The notes under the pieces are model-generated. The model did no database searches and was not told the DNA's origin. It worked only from the letters and a program-made list of their open reading frames with translations. The position numbers and the translations under genes were made by a program. From Urophycis tenuis (taxonomy: Eukaryota > Chordata > Actinopteri > Gadiformes > Phycidae), in contig JAXIVH010000188.1 of the NCBI GenBank assembly GCA_036785325.1, positions 20,001 to 84,000 on the forward strand: a stretch of 64,000 bases of DNA. Reading direction: 5' to 3'. Numbering within the stretch: position 1 is the stretch's first letter; each line of letters starts with the position of its first letter. Positions 32,301 through 42,551 of this stretch are shown piece by piece.

Positions 32301-32664
32301 CCCGGCTGCAGCAGGAGGTAGTGGCCTTTTTCGAAGGCCACTGAAAAAGAAGTCTGCACTTCAGGAAGTGAGTCAGCTGTCCGACTTGCTGAAAAGGCAA
32401 GAGAGGCAAGAAGAGGCAGATAGAGAGATGCTGAACTCTCTGACATCTTCTGTCAAGTGCCTGGTCGACTGCTTGGAGCGCCAGAGCAATGCTCCCATTG
32501 CCTCTTCAAGCAGCCAAATGGCTGTACCATCCATACCATCCTTCCCTGCCTACCCTCACCCCTCTCCCAGCCCCTACCAGCAAAATGCATTAATGTATAT
32601 GCAGCAGCAGAGCTACTATTCTACCACCGACTCACCTGATTTCCCCAGATATACAGAGTTGTAG
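29371..32664 (+). CDS. Harbinger Myb/SANT-like accessory protein (3 exons)
   Basis: The exons are 29371-29707, 31501-31572 and 32267-32664, all with GT/AG sites and matching phases, giving about 268 residues. The N-terminus (MERQSWSRAETLTFIRVLGD, then FKGVAKELERRG and KYLAEKRQ) is a Myb/SANT-like trihelix domain. An acidic linker follows (DDKEEDGGEEEE), then a coiled-coil-like segment (LSDLLKRQERQEEADREMLN) and a Pro/Gln-rich end. In Harbinger systems the Myb-like protein binds the element ends and brings the transposase to the nucleus. The frame is intact even though both introns have received insertions (hAT in the first, Tc1 in the second). Confidence 0.85.
29740..31255. mobile_element. 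hAT element (1.5 kb) inserted in Harbinger A
   Basis: The left end CAGGGACGCCGTCAGG and the inverse of the right end (CAGGGCCGCTGACAGG) match at most positions. An exact 8-bp duplication TATATGTG flanks it (29,732-29,739 and 31,256-31,263). No intact transposase was recognised inside. It lies in the first intron of the Myb-like gene, so it is younger than Harbinger A. Confidence 0.92.
31635..32060 (-). mobile_element. Tc1/mariner remnant
   Basis: Both ends have AGTGAGTACACCCC-type inverted text with CATAGGGGTGT / CACATAAGGGTGTACTC, typical of teleost Tc1 elements. On the - strand, between about 31,970 and 31,800, the sequence reads like the Tc1 transposase catalytic core around a CTTGTGGTCTGA block and a later ATGGTTTGGGGCTGCATGAA block, with stops and frameshifts. 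It is short and inactive. Confidence 0.75.
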
Positions 32665-32938
32665 TTAAAAAAAAAAAAAAAAAAATCTACTAATAGTAAT
32701 TCAAAAACAATGCCATGATTCCCATTAGTAGAAATGAAAATATTTATTAAATATTTAATGTTTATTATGATTATTTAATATTTACTATTTAATATTTACT
32801 ATTCATATTTATTAAATGAAATAGTTGTGAAAAATGCCTATGTGTGTTTGTTTTTAATATATATACATATAAACGTGTATTATTCAAGTGATGTAAATTT
32901 TGTGGTGTTTACAAATTCATGTGATGCATCAGGGCATT
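32665..32938. other. AT-rich spacer between the convergent Harbinger genes
   Basis: A run of A, then ATTTAATATTTACTATT-type low-complexity DNA. It may hold the poly(A) signals of the two convergent genes. Confidence 0.4.
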
Positions 32939-34549
32939 TCATATTGCAGTTCCCCCAGCTGACTCAAGATCTTCACCTACATCCTCATTTTCAAGTTCAG
33001 GGAGTATATCAGTACCAGGTGGGGTCTCTATCAGGTGATGCTCTTGATGTCTTCTCTCATACATGTTGTGCAGGACACAGCATGCTGATATTACCGTCGG
33101 CATGAACTCATGTCTGATGTCACTCAGCCTGCCCAGCACCCTCCACCTTGCCTTTAAACGTCCAAAACTATGCTCGACAGCTACCCTGATGGCATTTAAA
33201 TTCTTGTTGAATGCCTCCTCTGATGGGGAGAGCACAGGACCAGGGTAGGCTTTGGTCAACCATGGGAGGAGGGGGTAGGCGGGATCTCCTACCAACAGGA
33301 AGGGTATGTTTGTGTCTTCAATTGTAATATGGCCCTTAGGGTGTCTGTCCTCGTGTCTGAACAGACCTGACTGTCTTAAAACAGCGGCATCGTGGGTGCT
33401 GCCAGGCAGACCTGCATAGATGTTTCTAAATAGGCCCCTGTCGTCCACCACTGCCTGCAGCACTAATGATGTAAATCCCTTCCTGTTGACATAGTCCCTG
33501 TAGCCTTCCCGTGGTGCAGAGACAGGGATATGTGACCCATCAATTGCGCCGTACACCTGTGTAGGTAGTAAAAGTAAATGTTGCAGTGTTTATTCAACAC
33601 TATTCTGAGCACATACTGTATAGTCCCACTTGATTTCAGTGTTATAATAACGATGTGAATATAATTGTATTTGTAAAGCAAAGGGACAGGGATTGGATGG
33701 CATAAATAAATCACGCCTACCTGGGGAATGCGATGACGTACATCATTCCTATAGGCTATTTGTTGGGCCTCCTCTGCCGATGGCAATTTAATGAATCGGT
33801 GTACCACGGACGCCAGGTGTTGCTGCTGAACCCTCTTGAGGTGTCGTGGGCCCAGTCAGCGAAACACCCAGGATGGAGGGCGCCCACCTGACGACCCCGA
33901 TGAAACCCTTGGCCCCTTCCACCCAACCCTGAGATGACATCCCCACCCACAGTTCTCAGAGTATAGTTAGGATTGCAACACCTAGTCCCATTTAGGTATG
34001 CGGTCAGGCACAAGCTTGGCTCAGGGAGAAGGACGCCCCTGTCATGCAAAGTCCGCTGCACTTTAGGGTGATAACATCATATCCTGTGTTTTATAAAACT
34101 GAAGACAACACTCGGCACAAGCTGTACACACATCTGTGAACAGTAGTGATGCTGACACCGAACTTCCCGGCTACGACTCGGTATTCGCTACAGCTACCTA
34201 ACTTGTACAGTGCTATGGCCACCCGTTTATCTGTAGATACAGCTGTTCTCCTGCTTGTTGGGTCTGGCCTCATATGTGGCTCTACAAGAACACATAACTC
34301 TTGAAACAAAGTTTTGTTCACACGGAAATAAGTCATAAACTGACGGTCAGTAAAGGATGACACGTCCACCTCCCACCATAAACTACTCCTATGGTGCTGC
34401 CAGATTTCAGGCGATCTGCGACTGCGACGAGTCATCAGGACAGTCATTACGTTCACGAGTCGCATTCTCCGGGTCACCATCCTTCGTCTGATGACAATTA
34501 TAGCGGATATTATGTTAATTATTAAAAACACGACACGTATGTTCTCCAT
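32939..34549 (-). CDS. Harbinger A transposase (HARBI1-like, DDE)
   Basis: The catalytic exon 33,556-32,939 (205 codons plus stop) has GAIDGSH (first Asp), LVGDPAYPL (second Asp) and VEHSFGRLKARWR (Glu), the DDE triad of PIF/Harbinger. It also has PGSTHDAAVL, another family motif. The middle exon ends at 33,721 (HRFIKLPSAEEAQQIAYRND, then RHRIPQ) and its donor and the next acceptor are good. The N-terminal exon starts at 34,549 and contains FRVNKTLFQELCVLVEPHM and a helix-turn-helix-like segment (AGKFGVSITTVHRCVYSL). The exon boundaries between about 34,110 and 33,830 were not resolved. It could be intact. Confidence 0.8.
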
Positions 34550-34910
34550 TTTGTTTAGTTGAACCGGTAACCAAGGCTATTCTCACGCGCGATAAAGTCT
34601 ATTTTGCCTTTGACACAAACATTCTAAAAGAGCGACGCAGTGGATGGAAAATGGTTTTGGTGCGTCTAGTGTCGCTTTAAATTAAATCGACATTGGGCAT
34701 AAGTCGCTTCAGAATTGGATGGAAAAAGGACTAGTGTGTTATTTATCCGTGGAGATCGTTTTCAACAAGTTTAATCCATTCCTTCTAGTTGCAGTTCGCT
34801 GGTGCTAGGCTAGCGGTCAACGGTATTTGCTAGCCTGCCAATAAACAGTACACAATACACACGAGACAAATAACACGAGACAAATAAATTATAACTTTTT
34901 ATAGGCACTC

Positions 34911-35229
34911 CATCCATCCATCCATTGTCGTAACCGCTTATCCTCTACGAGGGTCGCGGGGGGGCTGGAGCCAATCCCAGCTGCAACGGGCGAGAGGCGG
35001 GGTACACCCTGGACAGGTCGCCAGCCTATCACAGGGCTAACATATATAGACAAACAACCATTCACACTCACATACACACCTATGGTCAATTTAGAGACAC
35101 CAATTAACCTAATCCCCAACCTGCATGTTTTTGGTCTGTGGGAGGAAGCCGGAGTACCCGGAGAGAACCCACACAAGCACGGGGAGAACATGCAAACTCC
35201 ACACAGAAAGGTCCCGGGTCCCAGGTGGA
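34911..35229 (-). mobile_element. 3' end of an RTE-type LINE (319 bp)
   Basis: Read on -, it contains the widespread teleost text CCTCCCACAGACCAAAAACA, CCTGTCCAGGGTGTACCCCG and ends in a (TGGA)n tail, as RTE-type elements do. An exact 14-bp target duplication TTTTATAGGCACTC flanks it (34,897-34,910 and 35,230-35,243). It is heavily 5'-truncated. Confidence 0.85.
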
Positions 35230-35281
35230 TTTTATAGGCACTCTACATGTCTAATGCTCTGTCTCTCTATTTTTTCACAGA

Positions 35282-35494
35282 ATGTTTTATGTTGTGCAAT
35301 ATTTTGATGAGAAGAGGTCTGTGTCTGTGATGCCTCAGTCTTGGTACCAAGATGGCTTTTCATTTTGGCCAAATTATTCAAGTGACGACCGTAACAATAA
35401 AGCTGTGCGGTGTGCTGAGACGCCAGGCCCAAGCTGGTCAAGGCATCGTGTACGAATTCTGAAAAGTTGTGGTATGTACGCTCTTTTGAATCAC

Positions 35495-35532
<38 letters not shown>

Positions 35533-36050
35533 GTTGTTGTTACCCAATAGCAGTCATTAGTAACTATTTGTGGTAATGTCAAGAGTAAAATGATAGTCTG
35601 GGGTAAATCAACCCATAGTCCCTTGTTAAAGGTTAGGAGTGGTGTTGGTAGGAAGAAGAACAAGAGATTTTGGTACAGCATAAAGTGAATAGTGAAACAG
35701 CAGCTAACACTAATTGATAAGGGCAAGGAAACGCTGTTTCATTTAAATTTCCTGTGCCCAGTTATGTTGTTGTTAGCTGACAGTTTGCATATTCGGTCTG
35801 TGTTGTGCCACATTTTCTTGCTCTTCCTACACAACTCTGGGAGACCTCAAACAACAGGGCTATGGGTTGATTTGCCACACACCATCCATTTAAGCCCTGT
35901 GATTTACCTGTCATCTTTGTTGTAGATAACTACATGTCAGCATGGAATGGGCTTAAAAAGTCCCTCACATGTGACACTTCAGAGATAGACTCGGGCGAGG
36001 AATATGAGGAACCAGGTGGTCGCAGCAAAAGAAAACATAAATCTGTGTAA
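35282..36050 (+). CDS. DUF4806-like gene, N-terminal exons (fragment)
   Basis: Two exons, 35282-35471 and 35926-36050, joined in phase, give about 103 residues: MFYVVQYFDEKRSVSVMPQS, WYQDGFSFWP, RVRILKSCDNY, then an acidic/basic end (SGEEYEEPGGRSKRKHKSV) and TAA. The opening resembles the conserved N-terminus of DUF4806 proteins, where a V-V-F/Y...V-V-P..W...G..WWP pattern is common. A good acceptor (TTTTTTCACAG) lies one base before the ATG, so an untranslated exon lies upstream. The expected middle and C-terminal domain is not directly attached; a candidate terminal exon is at 37,834. The assignment to DUF4806 is from memory and only moderate. Confidence 0.5.
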
Positions 36051-36104
36051 AAATCTTGTTTATGCTATTTGTTTAGCTTAGATAGATGTAATGTGAATAT
36101 ACTG

Positions 36105-36136
<32 letters not shown>

Positions 36137-37833
36137 CACTGTCTTTGAAAAAAAATAGCCACCATTTTGGTGACACCAGTCGGTGTCCAAAAAATCAACT
36201 CGCCCTCATCTACACTCATCTACACTCCCCTCATCATCACGACGGTAAATATAACCAGTATTTGTTGATTTTAAGGAGCTATGTGTAAGACTTTTAATCT
36301 GCCACTGAGTAGGATTTTCCCTTGCCCTATTAAGTTAGTGTTCGCTGCTGGTTTACAATTTCGGCATACGTTGTACCAAATTTTCTCAGCACTACTGTCT
36401 TTTTTTAAAATATATATAAAAATCTTCTTTACTAAATATCACTGATATACACTCCAACGAAATGTATTGACAACTGGAATAATTGAATACTTGAAATTAG
36501 ATGGAGTGTTGAATTCACTATCTATTTCCTTACACTTGTGAGTTTTGAAGAGGACTTTTACGAACTTATCCGGAAAGACGGAAGAGACGTCGACACAGCG
36601 GTAGCCTTAGCAACAGCGAGTTGAAGCCATCAGAAAAGTGCTCTTTTAAATAAACTCCTGGTGAACTTACAAACTTTAAAATGCCTCGTTTTGTGAGTAC
36701 AGACCATATATTGGTACTACAGAAGTTGGGTAACAATCCATGCATTATTAGTGGGGTAATTTACGAGATATACACATTGTACCGGACACTCCAATACTAA
36801 GCCATTCGGCTGATACCCCTAAACTTGATAAATATTGACCGTCGCTAAAAATGCATCTGAGGGGGTATTTGGCTGGATTATTGGTGGAAATTACCTCAGG
36901 GTGAATTTTACTCCGAACCATAAAGCAAGCAAGTGAAATTGCCTGATGCTAACACGGAAGTTAAACTATTCATGTTAGAGACGAGAAACGCAATAATTTC
37001 TGTAAAACTGCGAGAGTAGGTGTGGTGGGCAGATGAATGCACAATTACGTATGCGCCTACGTGTGATTGCGTCCTTATCTTGCAACATGAAGTAGTGAAT
37101 TTTACAGTAAAAGTACGCCTCTGAAACAGTATATAACTTTACATCGCCTTTCTCAGCGAATCTGTAGGAAAAACCTATTATGTCCTACATTTCTAGGCTC
37201 CTACTGCAGCTTTCTTCTGATAATTAACAACAAAGAGCAAGCAAGCAATAACTAACATGATTAATAATTGTAAAATAACCTATAGGCCTACTATCAAAAT
37301 GAATTGCTTTATTGCATTATGGAGACTAATTTAGAGGTATAGAATTCTTCTAACACGTGAGGGTCCGATTGGAGTGACAACTGACTGAACCAATGAGTCA
37401 CCAGAATTAACATCAGAATAAACTAAGCCTGGCTCTTAGCCTTGTCGGGAGCAGGCTAGCTGCAAGGTATAAATCCCCATGGTAACTTATATGCGATTTC
37501 TTCTGTGAAACCAAGTCAAGGCTATGTTCATCCAGGATAACCCAGTAAACCCATCTAAATCACCTATCTTGGTTTTGTGAAACACCTCCCGGTTGCAGTA
37601 TTCTATGGTAGTAAACAAGGCCAAATGCAGTCTAAAATAGGAGTTTCTACTGCGTGCCTCGATGCACTAACTCAACTTAACTTTTTACATTCGTCACGAA
37701 TTTCCAGCAAACGAAGACCACAGACAACAGTGGGACGATGAGATGAAGGCGTTAAATCATTTAATTTGAATCTTGAATTCTTTAATCTAATGTTTTTGTT
37801 TTTTATTTATTGAATGTTTTGTATGTCTTGTAG
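36051..37833. other. AT-rich region without recognised gene
   Basis: Contains a GT run (36,104-36,136) and a few short open stretches. No element ends or conserved protein were seen. Confidence 0.4.
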
Positions 37834-37994
37834 GGGCTGTCCGCAAGAGCCGTCTTTCAGATAAAGAAACCGAGAACAACATCAATTCATACGCCATTAG
37901 ATGGTTCCACTTAGCTGTCGACCGGGGAGGCGGCCGCCTTGCCCGTTCACTGCCAGTGTGTTCAAGCAACTCCATGCAATCTGAGATCATATGA
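37834..37994 (+). pseudogene. Possible terminal exon of the DUF4806-like gene
   Basis: After a good acceptor (TATGTCTTGTAG) one frame reads AVRKSRLSDKETENNINSYA, IRWFHLAVDRGGGRLARSLP and ends at TGA. The E-x-x-I-x-x-W/F-x-x-x-A-x-x-R pattern resembles the end of DUF4806-type proteins. If it belongs to the gene at 35,282, the middle exons are missing or lie in unrecognised sequence. It may also be a stray exon. Confidence 0.35.
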
Positions 37995-38257
37995 GAATAT
38001 GAAAAAGTTTTTTTTAATACGGTACATTCCAATAAGTTTTATATTGTTTATATGTGTTGAGAATGTACGATGTTTTTTTTTTTTAAAAACAAAAAAAAAC
38101 AAAAACGATGTATGTAATGGAAATCTTAATAAAGATGTGTACTATTTTTAAGATGATAAATTGTGTATGGGGAAGTTCTGGATATTTTTGTGACTTAAAA
38201 TGAAGGAGTTTTGGCCATTAATAAGATGACAAAATGGCTGAAAACAGATCAGGGCCA

Positions 38258-39135
38258 GGGGCCGGTTGCACCACATCTTACTAAGTGCAAACTAACGCTA
38301 GTTATATTGTGGGTTGCACCACTCGCACTAGTTATTACGCAGACCTTAGTAACAACTAAATATTTACACATGCCCCTTAGGTGGTGTAATTTATAGCGTA
38401 ACTAACCGTTAAGGTAACCGTTAAGGTAAACGTTAAACAAAACAAACAAAAATGGCCCGTTTAGAGAGAGAACTATTTGAAGAAGACGTGGAAGACCATC
38501 ACTTCGCCAAACGAGAGAGGGTACTAAGGGATAGAATTCATCCTCTATATACGACGACGTTGATATTCACGCCTGTTTTCGGTTCAGGCGAGAACAAATA
38601 ATTTTAATCACCGACATGCTCTCTCCCTATATTCAGCACCAGTCGGAGCTTAACGGGGCTCTACCGCCTTCTTTGCAAGTTTGTATCGCGTTGAGATACT
38701 TTTCAACTGGATCAATGCAAAATGTGGTGGGAGACACCATACAGGTTCATAAAAGCACTGTGTGCCGAGCGGTGCGTAGAGTTGCACTGGCGTTATGCCG
38801 GCATTTGGACGAACACGTCAGTATGCCTTCGGCAGCCAGACACCATACGGTCATGCAGAAGTTATACAATGTTGCCGGCTTCCCTAACTTGGTGGGGTGT
38901 GTGGATGGCACACATTTTAAAATCAAAGCACCTAGCAGCCACGAAAACGCATTTGTGAACAGAAAGGGCTTCCATTCCATCAATGCCCAGCTGGTCTGTG
39001 ATCACGAACTTGTGATAACCAATTGCGTTATTAAATGGCCCGGATCGAAACATGACAGTTTCATTTTTCGCCAGTCAAGCCTCTTCGAGGATTTTGAAAC
39101 GGGTAGAGCGACAGGAATGTTGTATATATATAGAT
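38258..39135 (+). pseudogene. Harbinger B transposase, frameshifted and 3'-truncated
   Basis: A likely left end (GGGGCCGGTTGCACCACATC at 38,258) resembles PIF/Harbinger termini. ATG at 38,452 opens MARLERELFEEDVEDHHFAK. A frame change near 38,550 is needed to continue into RFRREQIILITDMLSPYIQH and on to FPNLVGCVDGTHFKIKAP (first catalytic Asp) and WPGSKHDSFIFRQSSLFEDF. The sequence then breaks into AT-rich DNA near 39,125, before the second Asp and the Glu. No right end was found. It is dead. Confidence 0.85.
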
Positions 39136-39539
39136 AGATATAGAAATATATAATATTTCTTCTATATATGGGTGATTCTTTAACTATGGTACTTTTCTTG
39201 TCCCTGGATGAAATAATAAAAACTAAAAAAACATTTCTTCTTTTTTGTTTTTGTCACACTTACTTCACCTTAAAAGGAACTTATAAAAAATGTATCATGG
39301 CTCAATTATTATTTTCATTATATAATATGAGGACTTTTATGCATGGTTTTACTGTTTTCCCTCTGTCCCTAAGCCAGACTTTGTATCTTCAACCTTGCTT
39401 AATTCTGAATTTAATATTTAAATAATGGAGATTTCAAGTACAAATGATTAAATATGGTCTATTTCAATTATACATATTATATATTGTGATATTTATTCAC
39501 ATTTTCATATATTTTTCATAAGCAGAACCCTTGTCCCTT
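39136..39539. other. AT-rich stretch without recognised feature
   Basis: Low GC, with short TATA-type repeats. Nothing else was seen. Confidence 0.4.
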
Positions 39540-39800
39540 CCCTTACAAAAATGAAATATTTGCGGCAAATTCGCTGCAAACCTGTGGTAAGTTTCCCGCA
39601 GTTTGCCAGAAAATGTTGCCGCAAGTTTGCCGATATCAGCCACTAGTGGCAAACTTTTGGCAAGCTTCTGGCAACAATGGCAAGTTTTCCATTAGTGGCA
39701 AACATGTTTGCCATTGATTTGCCACTAAAGTCAGCCAGTAGCCGTAAACTTCTGGTGACCTTCTGGGAACAAATTTGCCAGTAGTGGTGAACATTTCACA
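39540..39800 (+). repeat. Degenerate internal repeat built on TTTGCC/GGCAAA
   Basis: About 260 bp in which GGCAAACTT, TTTGCCA and TCTGGCAACA recur on both strands with irregular spacing (AGTGGCAAAC and GCCACTAAAG are mirror-like). It looks like a decayed palindromic satellite rather than a simple tandem array. Confidence 0.6.
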
Positions 39801-40266
39801 GAAATGACTGTTTACATGAATTGGGGCAAGCAAACAAGCTGTTTAGGCACCCGTCTTTCTACCTTTTCCTATTATTGGGCACCAAGCAGCTAAGCGTGGG
39901 CAGACATGGATCAAGTCCAATAACAGCAAAAATAGCACTTGTGATTGAAGTTGGTGATAACACTGCAGTGGACGTGCAGAGGGGATATTCATTACCAACC
40001 TCACTCACTCTATATTGATGAAGCATACCATATATAAAATGTTATATTTGACAATAATATGACTACATATGAATACATAATATGTACACAATAATCAGCA
40101 AATAGATGGCCAAAGAATTTCAGTATGACTTTTAATAAGTTTGAAATAAATAAATTGAAATATAATGGATACATTTGCAATTGTAGTTAAAATGACAAGT
40201 GTTAAATCTAATCAGATTCAATAGTGTTTGGTGCTTCACAAACAAAAACAGAATTGGTCATTGTAT

Positions 40267-40267
40267 C

Positions 40268-40300
<33 letters not shown>
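40267..40300 (+). repeat. (CA)n microsatellite
   Basis: Pure CA run of about 17 units in AT-rich DNA. Confidence 0.9.
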
Positions 40301-40302
<2 letters not shown>

Positions 40303-40636
40303 CAATTAACATGTCAGCCTTTACAATCTCAAGAGGATGAGTGGGCTGTAGTAAGTGAATGTAAGGAAGAGATAGATTAAAATACTGACTGTATACTCCT
40401 GATTCTATTGTTGTGACTGGCTTCAAAAGAATTACTATTGCAAACACTTCTTTTTCATAGTCTGAATTATTCTGAGTAACAAAACACTCTATAAAGCCAA
40501 ATTTTTCAGTTTTTGTAACCTAGTGTAGCCGGGTGAACTTTCACAGCCGTCAGGCGAATTGTATGCACCTGGGGGGGGGGGGGGGGGCGTGACCGATGAT
40601 CAGTAACGAATGCCTGCCGGTTTAAAACAAGCGGTC

Positions 40637-41220
40637 TGTCTCAATTCACGTACTTGCGCACTTAAACTTCCTTTTTTGAGTGCATAGTGCGTTCACACTG
40701 GTAATTGCGGCAAGACGCAGTACACTGCTAGTACCCGGATGGTGCACTCATAACGGTCAAAAAGCTAGTGTAATACGCTGGACACTTTTCACCCTCAATG
40801 GTCGCCATTTTGTCTACGTAACGGAAGGGGAGGGAACGCCAGCACTTTCCAAAAAAATCTGATAAAGATTGTGGACGACACCTGTGGACCGTTGGCCCAG
40901 ACCACTCCTTTTAAATGTAAGATATAACGTTACACATCAATCGAAAAGTGGTTATTTTTCGTTATGTATCACCATTTTATTGTTAGACAGATGTATGACA
41001 GATGTCATAAGCGATTGTGAACGGTTTGTGCTGATATGCTTATACGTGAATGCTAATACGGGAACGAACGCTTGTATCGTCATTTCCGGTAAGTGCAATA
41101 CGGGAGTGCTTCATTTGAGACAGTACTTCTTAGACGGAATTCACGCACTACATCAGTAAGTACATAGTGCACACAGTGCACGTACGGAAGTGTACTCATG
41201 GAAGTACGTGGATTGAGACA
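40637..41220. mobile_element. Non-autonomous TIR element (~584 bp)
   Basis: The left end TGTCTCAATTCACGTACTT and the inverse of the right end (TGTCTCAATCCACGTACTT) differ at one base of 19. Subterminal sequence on both sides repeats GTGCACT/AGTGCGT motifs. No clear target duplication was found, so the superfamily is left open. Confidence 0.7.
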
Positions 41221-42551
41221 CACTCAGGTCTTACGGGGCCACTGCTTGTAACATTGTTGCCGGTGTTGGAGGATTTAGGATTGCTAGCGGTGCATCTGGC
41301 GTTAAAGGGGTATGTAAAGGCTTTGGTTGCTGTATGTAGTTATCGAGTAGGAAATGACCCTCGGCTAGCGTTGGAAGTCATGCGTGCTTGTTTGTTGTGA
41401 ATCGTTTTAAGACAGCCAAACGAACGTTCACATTCACCACCAGTTGCAATAACTCACGATAACCCGTTACTGTTGTTAACTCTAGCTTGTCTCCAAAGTG
41501 TATGCCGAGAGCCTGTTCCCCTCCTACCCTGGCTTATTCCTCGTGGAGCACCTTTTAGGGTAGGCTTAAGTATACACGTTTTCCGTACTACGATAGGCTG
41601 CTGTAATAGCATAATGGTTCATTGAAGGAACGTTATTGACACATGTTTTTCTTCCTACAGGCCTCCTAATTAGGGGCAAGGGCGTTTGACCACTGTTTTC
41701 CCCCCGTGTTGTTTTGTTTGAGTATCAAAGCCAGCCATGTTTCTCGTTAGTTAGGGTGTTTAACATTGTCTCTGTGTGCGATCGTGCGACTTCCTATGGG
41801 TAGTCACTGTGTGTGCCGAGGCTACATCTTAGCGTAGTTAGCCTAGACTACCTCGTAGCGAATCCTAGCCTCCCTGGCGGTGTCCCCTTTGTCTTTGCCC
41901 CTTCCCGGTTGCCACAGGCCTACTAGCTGGCCTGTGGCCTACCCTGTTGTTTGTTTGTTCATTGTGCCCCTTCCTCCTTTCTTTTTTTTTATCTACGGCC
42001 TGCGGCCTAACACTCATCTGGTCAGCCCAGAACCTGTGTAGTGTGTGTTGTGTGAATACTTAGTGTGGGTTGACATTTGCCGTGTTTCCCTCTTGCGATG
42101 TAGTGGGTGGGTGTGGGCCCATAGTGACAGAAGGAGTTGGGGCATTTATGTTTATTTATTGTACTTTGTTTTTTACTTTGAATTTGTGTATTTTCATTTG
42201 TCATGGTCATGTACCTGCTCCTCCCCTTTTTTTACTAGAGAATTGAATACGAGAAAAGAATACAACACAAATAAACTATTTATTTACTGAGACAGTCTCT
42301 CTCTTTCCATTTATTTGGATAGCCTGTGGTATGAGTTGAAGTGGTTCAAAGGGTACTAACGACCCGATAACTTGGGACTGTTACACTTACAATTGTATTT
42401 AATAGTGTATGTATTTCTTTTTGTGACTCTACTGTGCCTTTTGGAATGGTACAGTCTACCATGACAGAGAATCCGATTAAATGCAAATACACTCGCACCT
42501 AGTTTCACTTTAAGGTCATTAGGTAGCTCAATGGCATACCCTCTCCCGAGA
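41221..42551. other. Unassigned region
   Basis: No gene or element boundary could be recognised. It includes a GC-richer block (41,860-42,030) and AATAAA at about 42,269, which may be the end of some transcript. Confidence 0.3.

Larger units (their letters stand above)
29073..34732. mobile_element. PIF/Harbinger transposon A, complete with both genes
   Basis: Perfect 19-bp terminal inverted repeats: AGTCCTTTTTCCATCCAAT at 29,073-29,091 and its inverse at 34,714-34,732. Both ends are flanked by AGT; the usual Harbinger TWA duplication is not clear because the junction is palindromic. It carries a Myb/SANT-like gene on + and a DDE transposase gene on -, arranged tail to tail, the classic two-gene Harbinger layout. 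It has been invaded by a 1.5-kb hAT element and a Tc1 remnant, both within introns of the Myb-like gene. Confidence 0.9.

Noticed and set aside
32939..34549. The host gene harbi1
   Set aside because: The gene lies between perfect terminal inverted repeats with a Myb-like partner, so it is transposon-borne.
42142..42290. An exon of a further gene near the AATAAA at about 42,269
   Set aside because: No splice sites or conserved protein pattern could be defined.
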